64,000 nucleotides of DNA from Flavicella marina (GCF_009193215.1 NZ_VYVA01000007.1:1-64000), one strand, 5' to 3'. Shown: positions 8,502 through 17,401, numbered from the stretch's first letter. Notes: generated by a model from the letters alone, not told the origin. Numbers and translations: made by a program.

Positions 8502-9707
8502 ATGAAAACAATTCATTCATTATTTTTTATTATTTCTATGAGCTTAATGGCTCAAACTCCAGTGCAAATAAGTACCGCTACTTATAAATTTTTGGAAGGT
8601 CCTACTTGGGATGGAACTGAATACATTTATTTTTCAGATTTAAATGATTTTAAAGTTCACAAATATTCAACAATAAATGAAACTTTCGAAGTTGCCTTTA
8701 CCATGCCAACAAAACCCAATGGTTTGATGTTTGACAACAATCACAACTTAGTAGTTTGTGAATTCAACGTTGGAAAAATTTCTAAATGGAGTACGGATGG
8801 AACAAGAATTAGCTATTTAGCGGAAACTTATGACAACAAAAGTTTTGATCATGTAAACGACCTGTGTGTTGACAAAAAAGGAGGCGTATATTTTACAGAC
8901 CCTTATGTAGGGAACGGAACTCCAAATCAGAGCTCAAGAAGAATATACTACATTACCCCTGAAGGAAACCTTACGGTAGTTGATGACGGAACTGGTTACA
9001 TTTTCCCTAATGGAGTCTTAATTTCTAATGATGGTAACCATTTGTTTGCAAACGATTCTGAATCTTATAACATCTATAAATACGATATAGATTCGAATAC
9101 AGGTGCATTGAGCAACAAAACAATATTTGCCACACTAACAAACAATCATGATGTAAGTGATGCTCTATCAAGAGCAGATGGTATGACCTTAGATACCGAT
9201 GAGAATTTATACATCTCTTCTAAATCGACTGTGCAGGTTTTTAATAAAAACGGTGTACAGACGAACATCATTAATTTCCCTAAATACACAACCAACTTAA
9301 CATTTGGAGGGGTATCAAAAAAAACTTTGTATGTAACCGGATGGAAAGAAGTTTATAAAGTAGAAATCTTTGATGAAGCAACAACTACTCACGGTTTTCA
9401 TCATCCTTTTGATTTACCGGTATCAGGAAATCTATCAACACAAAATTTACGAAACAGTGATTTAGAAACTAATTTTTTTCCAAACCCAACCTCGAATTAT
9501 AAGACTCAAATTGATATCGGAACTTCTCAAATAAAAAAGATTACCATTGTCACTCCTAAGGGAGAACAGTTTATTAACGAACAATACTCTTTAATCGGGA
9601 ACATGTTAGAATTACAACTTAACCCTAACTTCAACAAAGGTGTTTATTTTGTTTCTATACAAACCAAAAAGGGCGATTTGCTGAATCGAAACATTATAAT
9701 TAATTAA
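8502..9707 (+). CDS. Secreted SMP-30/gluconolactonase-like protein with T9SS sorting domain
   Basis: This 401-residue exported protein starts with a signal peptide that ends at MAQ, near residue 17. Residues 20-300 resemble a six-bladed SMP-30/strictosidine synthase-like propeller (FLEGPTWDGTEYIYFSD, NGLMFD, VNDLCVDKKGGVYFTDPYVG, ADGMTLD), a fold with metal-dependent lactonase members. The last 80 residues form a type A Por/T9SS sorting domain (FFPNPTSN, KKITIVTPKG, LNKGVYFV-like end with KGVYFVSI), so it should cross the outer membrane by the type IX system and be released or anchored at the cell surface. A TTG at 8493 could also be read as a start, but the ATG gives the better signal peptide. 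The substrate is unknown; a sugar lactone is a reasonable guess. Confidence 0.85.
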   Translation: MKTIHSLFFIISMSLMAQTPVQISTATYKFLEGPTWDGTEYIYFSDLNDFKVHKYSTINETFEVAFTMPTKPNGLMFDNNHNLVVCEFNVGKISKWSTDGTRISYLAETYDNKSFDHVNDLCVDKKGGVYFTDPYVGNGTPNQSSRRIYYITPEGNLTVVDDGTGYIFPNGVLISNDGNHLFANDSESYNIYKYDIDSNTGALSNKTIFATLTNNHDVSDALSRADGMTLDTDENLYISSKSTVQVFNKNGVQTNIINFPKYTTNLTFGGVSKKTLYVTGWKEVYKVEIFDEATTTHGFHHPFDLPVSGNLSTQNLRNSDLETNFFPNPTSNYKTQIDIGTSQIKKITIVTPKGEQFINEQYSLIGNMLELQLNPNFNKGVYFVSIQTKKGDLLNRNIIIN

Positions 9708-9720
9708 ATATTCTATCCTA

Positions 9721-9750
9721 AAAAAACTCTGATTCACTTCAGAGTTTTTT
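9721..9750 (+). terminator. Terminator of the SMP-30-like gene
   Basis: AAAAAACTCTGA (9721-9732) pairs with TCAGAGTTTTTT (9739-9750), giving a 12-pair stem with a six-base loop and a T-tract. Confidence 0.75.
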
Positions 9751-9805
9751 ATTCAGTAGCTATTTTGATGTACTTTGTAAAAGACAATTGACCCAAGCAG
9801 AAAAA

Positions 9806-10804
9806 TCAACGTAGTTCTTTTGTTAAAAAACCAACCACTTCAGGAGAATGAATCATGGCATCTCCATTGTGATTTACACCAGGAACATACAATATTTCAT
9901 GTGAATTATCAGGGAAGAAATAATTTAAATGTGCATCTACCAAACGTGCTCTTTCATGTCTATGGACTCCTTGATACAAATCCTCACAGTCTACCCCTCC
10001 ACCAGAAACATCATCTGTACCCGTAGCAATTGTCATATTTCTATTTGGGAATTTCTCTAATATTTCGGAGGCACTAATTTCTTTATGGTACTCATTCGAA
10101 GAGAGATCATTTAACCCGTATATCCATTCATCATACCCTGAACAACTAGGTCCATTTAAAGGAACTTCCCACCTCTCTTTATCTTTATTCCACCTTTCAG
10201 GGCCTAGATAGGTTAAGCTTGATGGATTCATTGCTAAATAAACAACTCGTTGAGACACCAAATCAGGCAACCTGGACAAAACAGCATACCTATAGACGAA
10301 TTGTCCACCAGCAGAATGTCCTGCCAGTACAACCGTTTCGATATTCGGATAATTTTTCAAAACATTGTCAATAATTAACGAATCTAAAACAGCATATGAA
10401 CTTATCTTTGGAACTGCGTTTATAGATTTTCTTCCATCTTTCCAAGAGTATTTAGTCCAATAATAATTACCCCTAGAGTTACTCATTTCATAAGCGGGAG
10501 CCACTACTACTGTATTCAAAGAAACACCCGCTCTATTGATAGCACTTTTAGCTAGGTCATAGTGATTACTAGCATCTAGTGTTGCTCCATGAAGAAAAAT
10601 AAACAAACTTGTAAATCTTTCTGTGTTCTCAGGTTCTTTCACATCGACATTACAATAGTAATAGAAATCCATTCCTTCTTCAACAGATAAAAACCTTAAT
10701 GAATCTTTATAAATTCTATCAAAATTCTTATCGCAACTAGACAATAGCACTAAAACAATTGCAACAACTAAACAAAATAAATAGTATGATTTATTATCTC
10801 GCAT
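9806..10804 (-). CDS. Lipoprotein alpha/beta hydrolase
   Basis: This 332-residue predicted lipoprotein (signal ending LLSSC) has an alpha/beta-hydrolase fold. The nucleophile elbow GHSAGGQ lies near residue 165, an oxyanion-type segment FIFLHGATLDAS near residue 70, and a probable catalytic His in the VNHNGDAMIHSPEVV stretch close to the end. It is an esterase or related serine hydrolase of unknown substrate. Its start codon lies inside the end of the upstream lamin-tail gene (11 bases of overlap), so translation of the two is probably coupled and the proteins are likely to work together outside the inner membrane. Confidence 0.85.
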   Translation of the reverse strand: MRDNKSYYLFCLVVAIVLVLLSSCDKNFDRIYKDSLRFLSVEEGMDFYYYCNVDVKEPENTERFTSLFIFLHGATLDASNHYDLAKSAINRAGVSLNTVVVAPAYEMSNSRGNYYWTKYSWKDGRKSINAVPKISSYAVLDSLIIDNVLKNYPNIETVVLAGHSAGGQFVYRYAVLSRLPDLVSQRVVYLAMNPSSLTYLGPERWNKDKERWEVPLNGPSCSGYDEWIYGLNDLSSNEYHKEISASEILEKFPNRNMTIATGTDDVSGGGVDCEDLYQGVHRHERARLVDAHLNYFFPDNSHEILYVPGVNHNGDAMIHSPEVVGFLTKELR

Positions 10805-12074
10805 CTTTGGGTGTAAAGGTTCCTAAATTGCTATAATCTTCTTTCTCTTTGACAATCCATTCTGAATTAAACTGATTTGTCCCTGCAGAATTCAACCAAT
10901 TTACATTAGGCAAAGACACCTTCCATTTTCTCCACAGTACTTTATTTTTAGAGGCCTCTTCTTGTCCTGCAATATCCCATGCTCCTTCTGGATCATTTGA
11001 CGAATCAAAAGGTTCTCCATATTGATCAATCAAATCATAAGTACTACCATTATATTTAAACAAACCAACCGCATCATCTCCATTTGCAGTTAAATCAGCC
11101 CAGACATAATCTGGATCGATCAGTGCTGGATCTGTATTTTCCCTTGCAACTACAATTACCTCACCATGTTCTAAAGAACCACTTAAATCAAGCTGAGTAG
11201 CAGCATCATACTCACCATTATTTCCATTAGATGCATACTGTAATGCATAGTTTGAAAGGTTTACGGGTTCAATCGTTCCATTATAGATTTCTATATAGGT
11301 ATTTCTATAATCACCGTCTTCGGCAGTTGAGGTAACTCGTACCTCTGAAATCAATAACTCTTGGGTTAGAGGTGCAATTATTGTAGGTTCTTCCGGTTCA
11401 AATTCCGCAATATCTGGCGAATATAAGCCTACGTTGGAATAATCATCTTTACTAACAACGATCCATTCAGAACCAACTTTAGTCGTTCCTGCTGCTTGTA
11501 TCCAATCTGTATTTGGATCTTGAACTTGCCACTTCCTCCATAACACATAGTCTTTCGATCCATCCTCAATACCAGCAATATCCCAAGCCCCATCAGGATT
11601 TGTATCATCACCGTAAGGTTCACCGTATTGATCAATAACAACAAATCCATTACCCGAATTTTTTATCAATGCAATTCCATCGTCACCATTCGCTGTTAAA
11701 CTCGCCCAAACATAATCGGGAAACGGAAAAATTCTAGAATCTGTACCCTCTCTCACAATTATTATCACCTCACCATGTGGCAACTGTCCATCAAAAGTTA
11801 TCTGAGTTGTTTGATCCCAAACACCACCGCTACCGTTGGAAGAATACCATAATCCATATTGAGACAAATCAACTGTCTCACCGGTTCCATTGTAAACCTC
11901 TACGAATGTATTTCTAAAACCATCGGTTTCTGAAATACTTGTGTTTCTAATCTCAGAAAGAATTAATTCATTTGTTGATGGTGGGTCATATACTACTGGA
12001 GGGGGCGTTTCATCTTCTTTATCGCATCCAAAAACAACTACTAATAAAATTATAAAGTTTTTTTTTAAGCCCAT
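10794..12074 (-). CDS. Lipoprotein with two lamin-tail domains
   Basis: This 426-residue lipoprotein (signal ending VVVFGC) carries two copies of a lamin-tail domain unit of about 190 residues. The first unit begins at ELILSEIRNTSISETDGFRN and the second at ELLISEVRVTSTAEDGDYRN. Each contains VEVYNGT or IEIYNGT, GEVIIIVREGTD or GEVIVVARENTD, DQYGEPF/Y and a WDIAG element. The two units are clearly products of an internal duplication. Lamin-tail domains in bacteria are found on exported proteins, often next to hydrolases, and are thought to serve in binding or anchoring. The overlap with the downstream hydrolase gene supports a joint role. The ligand is unknown. Confidence 0.85.
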   Translation of the reverse strand: MGLKKNFIILLVVVFGCDKEDETPPPVVYDPPSTNELILSEIRNTSISETDGFRNTFVEVYNGTGETVDLSQYGLWYSSNGSGGVWDQTTQITFDGQLPHGEVIIIVREGTDSRIFPFPDYVWASLTANGDDGIALIKNSGNGFVVIDQYGEPYGDDTNPDGAWDIAGIEDGSKDYVLWRKWQVQDPNTDWIQAAGTTKVGSEWIVVSKDDYSNVGLYSPDIAEFEPEEPTIIAPLTQELLISEVRVTSTAEDGDYRNTYIEIYNGTIEPVNLSNYALQYASNGNNGEYDAATQLDLSGSLEHGEVIVVARENTDPALIDPDYVWADLTANGDDAVGLFKYNGSTYDLIDQYGEPFDSSNDPEGAWDIAGQEEASKNKVLWRKWKVSLPNVNWLNSAGTNQFNSEWIVKEKEDYSNLGTFTPKDAR

Positions 12075-12112
12075 GATACTGCATTTATTAAGTCATATGA
12101 AATCACTCAACC

Positions 12113-12120
12113 CAAAGTTA
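12113..12120 (-). promoter_or_regulatory. -7 element upstream of the lamin-tail gene
   Basis: The minus strand reads TAACTTTG, a full TAnnTTTG match, 38 bases ahead of the lamin-tail start codon. A -33 element is not clear. Confidence 0.35.
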
Positions 12121-12154
12121 AAAAAGTACCTTATTAAATCCTAAACAAAAAAAA

Positions 12155-12925
12155 TCAATTTTTTAGGAATAAATCACAATACCAAAATCCAGTATCCCAA
12201 GAAACTTGGTCTTTCTTTTCTTTGTAACAGTCTTCATTAGTATCCTTCGAAAAATTGCTACAATTGTCATCTGAAGTATCTGTATTTGCTTTGTATGTTC
12301 TAAGAATCTTTTCTCCTATTTCAAACGAAACAGGCTCAGAAAAAATAGGGCCATCATATACAAATGTATGAAACTCACCATTTTCACCACATACATCAAC
12401 TCCTTCAGGTAAATCGGAAATAAATTGTTCATCAATAACTCTTCCGACAAAACTTTCATTTAAAATTTTCGCATTTACACAAACCGTAATTGCTTTAAAA
12501 CCTAAAGCTAAAAACTCTTTCAACAAACCTTTTGTGTCTCGTTTCCATAATGGATAAACGCCAACTAAACCTACTTCATTCAGTTTTTTATCACGATATG
12601 CTTTTAATTCTTCTAAAAATATATCTCCGAAAATAGCATGTTTATAATCCGATTTTAAAATTTTCTGCATTGCCTCTTTCATGATTTCATCATATAAAGA
12701 CATGGTCACATCTCCTGGAAAATGAATCTTTTGCAAAGGTATTCCAATTAACTCAGCTTGTTTATCTAACAATTCTTCACGAAGACCATGCATAGACACA
12801 CGACCAAATTCACCATTTACATTTGTCAACAAAGTACCAACTTCAAACTCTTTGTTTTGTAGTATCTTATATAACGCTAACGCTGAATCTTTTCCGGTAC
12901 TCCAGTTGAAATAAGCTTTTTTCAT
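12155..12925 (-). CDS. Dph6-related ATP pyrophosphatase
   Basis: This 256-residue cytoplasmic protein belongs to the adenine nucleotide alpha-hydrolase (PP-loop) superfamily, in the group named after diphthine-ammonia ligase. The PP-loop is NWSTGKDSALALY at residues 7-19, and GEFHTFVYDGP near residue 205 is the second conserved motif of the group. Bacteria lack diphthamide, so the true amidation or ligation substrate is unknown. It follows rimO with nine bases between them and is probably co-transcribed with it. The C-terminal 40 residues beyond the domain are less conserved and end in a Trp/Phe-rich segment. Confidence 0.85.
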   Translation of the reverse strand: MKKAYFNWSTGKDSALALYKILQNKEFEVGTLLTNVNGEFGRVSMHGLREELLDKQAELIGIPLQKIHFPGDVTMSLYDEIMKEAMQKILKSDYKHAIFGDIFLEELKAYRDKKLNEVGLVGVYPLWKRDTKGLLKEFLALGFKAITVCVNAKILNESFVGRVIDEQFISDLPEGVDVCGENGEFHTFVYDGPIFSEPVSFEIGEKILRTYKANTDTSDDNCSNFSKDTNEDCYKEKKDQVSWDTGFWYCDLFLKN

Positions 12926-12934
12926 TTTCTTCTT

Positions 12935-14245
12935 TTAAACCGGCTCTCCATACAAATCAAAATCTCCAGCTTCTGTAATTTTTACATTCACAAATTGACC
13001 TACTTGTACATAATGTTTTGTTGCATCAATCAATACTTCGTTGTCAACATCTGGAGAATCAAATTCTGTTCTACCAATGAAATAATTACCATCTTTTCTA
13101 TCGAACAAGCATTTAAAAGTCTTTCCTACTTTTTCTTGATTTAACTCAAAAGATATCTGAGCTTGAATATCCATAATTTCTGCAACTCTTGCTTCTTTTA
13201 CATCTTCTGGCACGTTATCATCTAAAGTACCTGCATGTGTGTTTTCTTCATGAGAATATGCAAAAGCCCCTAACCTATCAAAACGCGAATCAATAACCCA
13301 CTGCTTCAATTCTTCATAAATTTCTTCAGTTTCACCCGGATATCCAACAATTAACGTTGTACGAATGGCCATTTCTGGTACTTCTTTTCTAAATTCTTTA
13401 ATCAGACCTACAGTTTTCTCATGTGTAGTTCCTCTACGCATAGATTTTAAAATTTCGGTATTGATATGTTGTAAGGGTATATCTAAATAATTGCAAACTT
13501 TAGGCTCGTTACGCATTACTTCTAACACATCTAACGGAAAACCAGCGGGGAACGCATAGTGCAAACGTATCCACTCAATACCATCTACTTTAACCAATTC
13601 TTTTAAAAGATTTGCTAAGGCTCTTTCTTTGTATATGTCTAAACCATAATAGGTCAAATCTTGGGCGATCAAAATCAACTCTTTGATTCCTTTTTCAGCA
13701 AGCTTTGTAGCTTCTATAACCAATTCTTCAATTGGAGTAGATTTATGTTTACCACGCATAATTGGAATCGCACAAAAAGAGCAAGGACGATCGCAACCTT
13801 CGGCAATTTTCAAATACGCATAATGTTTAGGTGTTGTCGTTAACCGCTCACCAATTAACTCATGTTTGTAGTCTGCTTCTAACACCTTCAATAAGTTGGG
13901 TAAATCATGAGTTCCGAAATATTCGTCTACATCAGGAATCTCTTTTTCTAAATCTGGCTTGTATCTTTCACTCAAACAACCTGTAACAAAAACTTTGTCT
14001 ACCAAACCTTCTGCTTTTTTTTCTGCGTAATGCAAAATCGTATTTACAGATTCTTCCTTCGCTTTTCCGATAAAACCACAGGTATTAATCACAACTATGT
14101 TTCCATCATCATTGGCATCTTCATGAACCACTTCTTTGTCATTCGCTTTCAACTGCCCCATTAAAACCTCAGAATCATATACATTCTTTGAGCAACCTAA
14201 GGTTACCACATTGATTTTATTCTGTTTGGTAGATTTCGTTCTCAT
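12935..14245 (-). CDS. rimO: Ribosomal protein S12 methylthiotransferase RimO
   Basis: RimO is a radical-SAM enzyme that adds a methylthio group to an aspartate of ribosomal protein S12. The 436-residue product has the three expected parts: an N-terminal UPF0004 domain with TLGCSKNVYDSE and two more Cys (INTCGF and TGCLSERY) for one iron-sulfur cluster; the radical-SAM core with CDRPCSFCAIPIMRGKHKS; and a C-terminal TRAM domain. The radical-SAM motif CxxxCxxC is intact. RimO rather than MiaB is supported by LGCSKN and by the short CAIPIMRGKHKS pattern. A -7 element lies 18 bases before the start. The Dph6-like gene follows. Confidence 0.95.
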   Translation of the reverse strand: MRTKSTKQNKINVVTLGCSKNVYDSEVLMGQLKANDKEVVHEDANDDGNIVVINTCGFIGKAKEESVNTILHYAEKKAEGLVDKVFVTGCLSERYKPDLEKEIPDVDEYFGTHDLPNLLKVLEADYKHELIGERLTTTPKHYAYLKIAEGCDRPCSFCAIPIMRGKHKSTPIEELVIEATKLAEKGIKELILIAQDLTYYGLDIYKERALANLLKELVKVDGIEWIRLHYAFPAGFPLDVLEVMRNEPKVCNYLDIPLQHINTEILKSMRRGTTHEKTVGLIKEFRKEVPEMAIRTTLIVGYPGETEEIYEELKQWVIDSRFDRLGAFAYSHEENTHAGTLDDNVPEDVKEARVAEIMDIQAQISFELNQEKVGKTFKCLFDRKDGNYFIGRTEFDSPDVDNEVLIDATKHYVQVGQFVNVKITEAGDFDLYGEPV

Positions 14246-14263
14246 CTATATAATTTTAGACTG

Positions 14264-14271
14264 CAAAAATA
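14264..14271 (-). promoter_or_regulatory. -7 element upstream of rimO
   Basis: The minus strand reads TATTTTTG, matching TAnnTTTG, 18 bases ahead of the rimO ATG. No -33 TTTG at the normal distance. Confidence 0.35.
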
Positions 14272-14316
14272 CTCAATACAAATAATATTTATCTTATAAA
14301 TCAAAGAAACCTCTAA

Positions 14317-14344
14317 ACAAAAAAAGAGTGCCATAAAGCACTCT
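14317..14344 (-). terminator. Terminator of ftsY
   Basis: AGAGTGC (14325-14331) pairs with GCACTCT (14338-14344). On the minus strand the stem is followed by TTTTTTGTTT. It lies 27 bases beyond the ftsY stop. Confidence 0.7.
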
Positions 14345-14370
14345 CATGTAGGTTTGTATTTTTTGTTTAA

Positions 14371-15324
14371 TTATTTAAAGAAAGAATCCACAAATTCTAC
14401 CTTATTAAACACTTGTAAATCTTCTATTCCTTCGCCAACACCGATATACTTCACCGGAATTTTGAATTGATCAGAAATTCCAATAACGACACCTCCTTTA
14501 GCAGTACCATCCAATTTTGTGACTGCCAACGAAGTCACCTCAGTCGCCAAGGTAAATTGTTTGGCTTGTTCGAAAGCATTTTGTCCAGTAGAACCATCTA
14601 GAACTAGCAAGACGTCATGTGGTGCATCCGCAACCACTTTTTGCATAACTTTTTTAATTTTCGTCAACTCATTCATCAAGTTCACTTTGTTGTGCAAACG
14701 ACCTGCTGTATCAATAATAACGACATCAGCATCTTGTGCAACGGCAGACTTTAACGTGTCAAATGCCACTGAAGCGGGGTCAGACCCCATTTCTTGACGT
14801 ACAATTGGCACACCTACTCTATCAGCCCATACTTGCAGTTGATCAATCGCTGCGGCTCTAAACGTATCTGCGGCTCCTAAAACAACTTTATGACCTTGTT
14901 TGGTAAACTGAGAAGCTAGCTTTCCAATCGTTGTAGTTTTCCCAACACCATTTACTCCTACAACCATTAAAACATAAGGTTTTTTATTCGTTGGTATTGT
15001 AAATTCTGATTCATTTACAAGGTTTGTTTCAGACAACAACCCTGCTATTTCTTCTCTTAAAATTTCATTCAAAGCACTGGTACCAACATACTTATCTTTA
15101 GCTACACGTGCTTCAATCCTTTCAATGATTTTTAATGTTGTTTCAACCCCAACATCAGATGTAATCAATACCTCTTCCAAGTCATCTAACACTTCTGCAT
15201 CAACGGTTGATTTACCGGCAACAGCTGTCGTTAGTTTATCAAAAAAACTTGTTTTCGTTTTCTCGAGTCCTTTGTCTAAGGTTTCTTTTTTTTCTTTAGA
15301 AAAAATCTTTTTAAAAAAGCTCAT
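14371..15324 (-). CDS. ftsY: Signal recognition particle receptor FtsY
   Basis: FtsY is the GTPase receptor that docks SRP-ribosome complexes at the inner membrane. The 317-residue product has the NG domains with GVNGVGKTTTIGKLA (G1), DTFRAAAIDQL, DTAGRLH (G3), TKLDGTAKGG (G4) and GVGEGIEDL at the end. It has only a short basic N-terminal stretch in place of the long acidic A domain of E. coli, as is usual in Bacteroidota. It follows the L28-L33-DUF4295 cluster, separated by a hairpin at 15392-15423, so it may be only partly co-transcribed with it. Confidence 0.96.
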   Translation of the reverse strand: MSFFKKIFSKEKKETLDKGLEKTKTSFFDKLTTAVAGKSTVDAEVLDDLEEVLITSDVGVETTLKIIERIEARVAKDKYVGTSALNEILREEIAGLLSETNLVNESEFTIPTNKKPYVLMVVGVNGVGKTTTIGKLASQFTKQGHKVVLGAADTFRAAAIDQLQVWADRVGVPIVRQEMGSDPASVAFDTLKSAVAQDADVVIIDTAGRLHNKVNLMNELTKIKKVMQKVVADAPHDVLLVLDGSTGQNAFEQAKQFTLATEVTSLAVTKLDGTAKGGVVIGISDQFKIPVKYIGVGEGIEDLQVFNKVEFVDSFFK

Positions 15325-15384
15325 ATAGTTGTGTTGTGAAATTCTATTTCTTTTAGCAAGCGCTAAAAATAAGCATTAATATTA

Positions 15385-15423
15385 AATAAGAAAAGCTACT
15401 TCCAATAAATTGAAAGTAGCTTT
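15385..15423 (-). terminator. Hairpin between the DUF4295 gene and ftsY (terminator or attenuator)
   Basis: AAAGCTACTT (15392-15401) pairs with AAGTAGCTTT (15414-15423). On the minus strand the stem is followed by TCTTATTT, a weak T-tract. It would lower transcription from the ribosomal genes into ftsY. Confidence 0.55.
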
Positions 15424-15443
15424 AAATATCTTATAGAAGTGAA

Positions 15444-15596
15444 TTACTTTTTAGATAAAAAGTCATTTACTTTAGAAGGATCCATAATTGCTTCAACAAA
15501 TGTGTAAGCTCCAGTTTTAGGAGATTTTACCATTTTGATAGCTTTAGACAATCTTTTTGAACCTGTCTGTAACGTTGCTACTGATTTCTTTGCCAT
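15444..15596 (-). CDS. DUF4295 family small protein of the L28-L33 cluster
   Basis: This 50-residue gene begins MAKKSVATLQTGSKRLSKAI and ends with SKVNDFLSKK. It is a DUF4295 protein, a family known only from Bacteroidota and found next to rpmG, as here (eight bases after the rpmG stop). It is rich in Lys and Arg with a KSPKTGAYTFVEAIM core. The conserved place beside two large-subunit protein genes suggests a ribosomal or RNA-binding role, but I know of no proven function. Its short length makes it easy to miss in gene calling. Confidence 0.9.
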   Translation of the reverse strand: MAKKSVATLQTGSKRLSKAIKMVKSPKTGAYTFVEAIMDPSKVNDFLSKK

Positions 15597-15604
15597 GTCT
15601 TACC

Positions 15605-15787
15605 TTATTTAATTTCTTTATGAACAGTCATCTTCTTCAAGATTGGGTTGAATTTCTTCAACTCCATTCTATCCGGAGTATTTTTTTTATTCTTCGTTGT
15701 GATGTATCTAGAAGTACCTGGTTTACCCGTAGCTTTATGCTCAGTACATTCTAAAATTACCTGAATTCTATTTCCTTTTTTTGCCAT
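15605..15787 (-). CDS. rpmG: 50S ribosomal protein L33
   Basis: The 60-residue product begins [20 protein letters not shown] and contains [20 protein letters not shown], the L33 signature. L33 sits near the E site of the large ribosomal subunit. It has a single Cys rather than the four-Cys zinc ribbon of some L33 proteins, so it is the zinc-independent form. It lies 28 bases after rpmB and eight before the DUF4295 gene. Confidence 0.97.
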   Translation of the reverse strand: MAKKGNRIQVILECTEHKATGKPGTSRYITTKNKKNTPDRMELKKFNPILKKMTVHKEIK

Positions 15788-15815
15788 CTCTATATATTAT
15801 TTAAAAGAAAAAAAA

Positions 15816-16052
15816 TTATTTAATAAATCCTTTTTCTCTAGCTTCTTTTAAAACTGCAGATATTCCATTTTTATTGATATTTTTCAAAGCAGAAGTAGAA
15901 ACTTTCAACTTTAACCATTTATCCTCTTCTGGAATATAAAAACGCTTCGTAATCAAGTTAGCGTTAAATTTTCTTTTTGTTCTATTCAATGCATGAGAAA
16001 CATTGTTTCCTACCATTGCTTTTTTTCCTGTAAGTTCACAAACTCTAGACAT
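15816..16052 (-). CDS. rpmB: 50S ribosomal protein L28
   Basis: The 78-residue product begins MSRVCELTGKKAMVGNNVSH and contains ALNRTKRKFNANL, the L28 signature. It is the first gene of the rpmB-rpmG-DUF4295 cluster. A likely promoter with a -33 TTTG and a near-consensus -7 lies 40 bases upstream. The single Cys shows the zinc-free form of the protein. Confidence 0.97.
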   Translation of the reverse strand: MSRVCELTGKKAMVGNNVSHALNRTKRKFNANLITKRFYIPEEDKWLKLKVSTSALKNINKNGISAVLKEAREKGFIK

Positions 16053-16091
16053 CTTTAAAACTCTTTATAGTGTTATTTTCTAAACGAGGTG

Positions 16092-16123
16092 CAAATTAAC
16101 GATTATTTCTAGTTACCACCAAA
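16092..16123 (-). promoter_or_regulatory. Promoter of the rpmB cluster
   Basis: On the minus strand TTTG (16120-16123) is followed after 20 bases by TTAATTTG (16092-16099), which differs from TAnnTTTG at one base. The start codon lies 39 bases downstream. Confidence 0.45.
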
Positions 16124-16129
16124 CATTTT

Positions 16130-17377
16130 TCAATAGTTTTTTATAATTTCTTTTCTCAACATCTCTAATGCTTTGTTTGAAGTCCTTTCAATAACCTTTT
16201 CTCTTGGTTTACCAAAATTAAATTCCTCTGAAAAAACACCTTCTAAAGTTGCAATAGCTATACAAACAACACCGACTGTTTTATCAGTATTATCGGTAGT
16301 TGGACCTGCATTACCCGTTGTTGCAATCGCATAATCTGCATTCATTTTTTTTCTAATTCCGAGTGCCATAGCTTCGGCAACTTGACAACTAATCACAGAA
16401 TGCTGTTGAATTATTTTTTTTTCTACCCCTAGCATTTCAATTTTTGATTTTTCGGAATATGCTACCAATCCACTAGTAAAAAATTTCGAAGCCCCAGGTT
16501 TTTCCGTTATCAGCGATGCTAACCTTCCACCTGTGCAACTTTCTGCAATTGCAAGCGATTTTTTCTTAGAAACTAACAATTCTGCCACCGTTTCTGCTAA
16601 ACTATATTCATTTTCGAAACCCAAAATCAAATCACCTAAAATCTCTTGTAACCTGCTAACCTCTCTATCAATAGCACCTTTCAAGGCTTCTTTATTTTCT
16701 GATTTCCCTGACAAGCGCAACTTTACTTTACCGGGTGATGGCAGATACGCCAAACTTAGCATCTCAGGTAGCTCCTCTTCCCATGTCTCTAATTTTTCTG
16801 CTAGAGCACTTTCTCCAATTCCGTAAGTTATAATCGTCTTATGTTGAATATAAGGCAGCGTAAATTTGTTTCTTAGAAATGGTAAAACTTGGTTTGTCAT
16901 CAATCCCTTCATTTCAAAAGGCACTCCTGGCATACTGACAAAAATGGTTTCGTTTTCTTCGAAAAGCATTCCTGGCGCAGTTCCTAATTCATTATGCAAA
17001 ACCTTACACTTTGAAGGAACCAATCCTTGTAACCTGTTCAATTCTGAAAAAGGAATATTTCGTTTTGAAAACATACTTTTTACATGGTTTACTACCGCAT
17101 CATTCAAAACTAATTCATCAGAGAAATATTTAGCAAATGTATGTTTTGTAATATCGTCTTTTGTTGGTCCTAAACCTCCCGTAACCAAAACAACATCAGC
17201 ATTTTCTTCTGCATTTTTCAAGGCTTGTAGTATTTGCTTTTCATCATCTTGAATGGATGTTATCTGATGCACGGAAAGTCCTATTTTATTAAGTTCTTTA
17301 CCCATCCATTGAGAGTTTGTATCTACAATTTGACCAATTAAAATCTCATCTCCAATGGTAATTATTTCTACTTTCAA
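16130..17377 (-). CDS. cinA: CinA-like protein / nicotinamide-nucleotide amidase
   Basis: This 415-residue cytoplasmic protein has the two domains of full-length CinA. Residues 1-170 form the MoCF/COG1058 domain (IGDEILIGQIVDTNSQWM, TGGLGPTKDD), which in relatives hydrolyses ADP-ribose-type nucleotides. Residues 250-410 form the CinA C-terminal domain (IAESCTGGRLASLIT, TTGNAGPT), which deamidates nicotinamide mononucleotide in NAD salvage. Both active-site regions look complete. It is divergent from the HTTM-like membrane protein gene. The stop lies close ahead of the rpmB promoter. Confidence 0.93.
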   Translation of the reverse strand: MKVEIITIGDEILIGQIVDTNSQWMGKELNKIGLSVHQITSIQDDEKQILQALKNAEENADVVLVTGGLGPTKDDITKHTFAKYFSDELVLNDAVVNHVKSMFSKRNIPFSELNRLQGLVPSKCKVLHNELGTAPGMLFEENETIFVSMPGVPFEMKGLMTNQVLPFLRNKFTLPYIQHKTIITYGIGESALAEKLETWEEELPEMLSLAYLPSPGKVKLRLSGKSENKEALKGAIDREVSRLQEILGDLILGFENEYSLAETVAELLVSKKKSLAIAESCTGGRLASLITEKPGASKFFTSGLVAYSEKSKIEMLGVEKKIIQQHSVISCQVAEAMALGIRKKMNADYAIATTGNAGPTTDNTDKTVGVVCIAIATLEGVFSEEFNFGKPREKVIERTSNKALEMLRKEIIKNY

Positions 17378-17401
17378 TTTGTTTTCTATTTATTATGTTT
17401 A

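Noticed and set aside
16866-17252. Plus-strand open frame of 128 codons
   Set aside because: It lies wholly within cinA on the other strand and shows no known motif.
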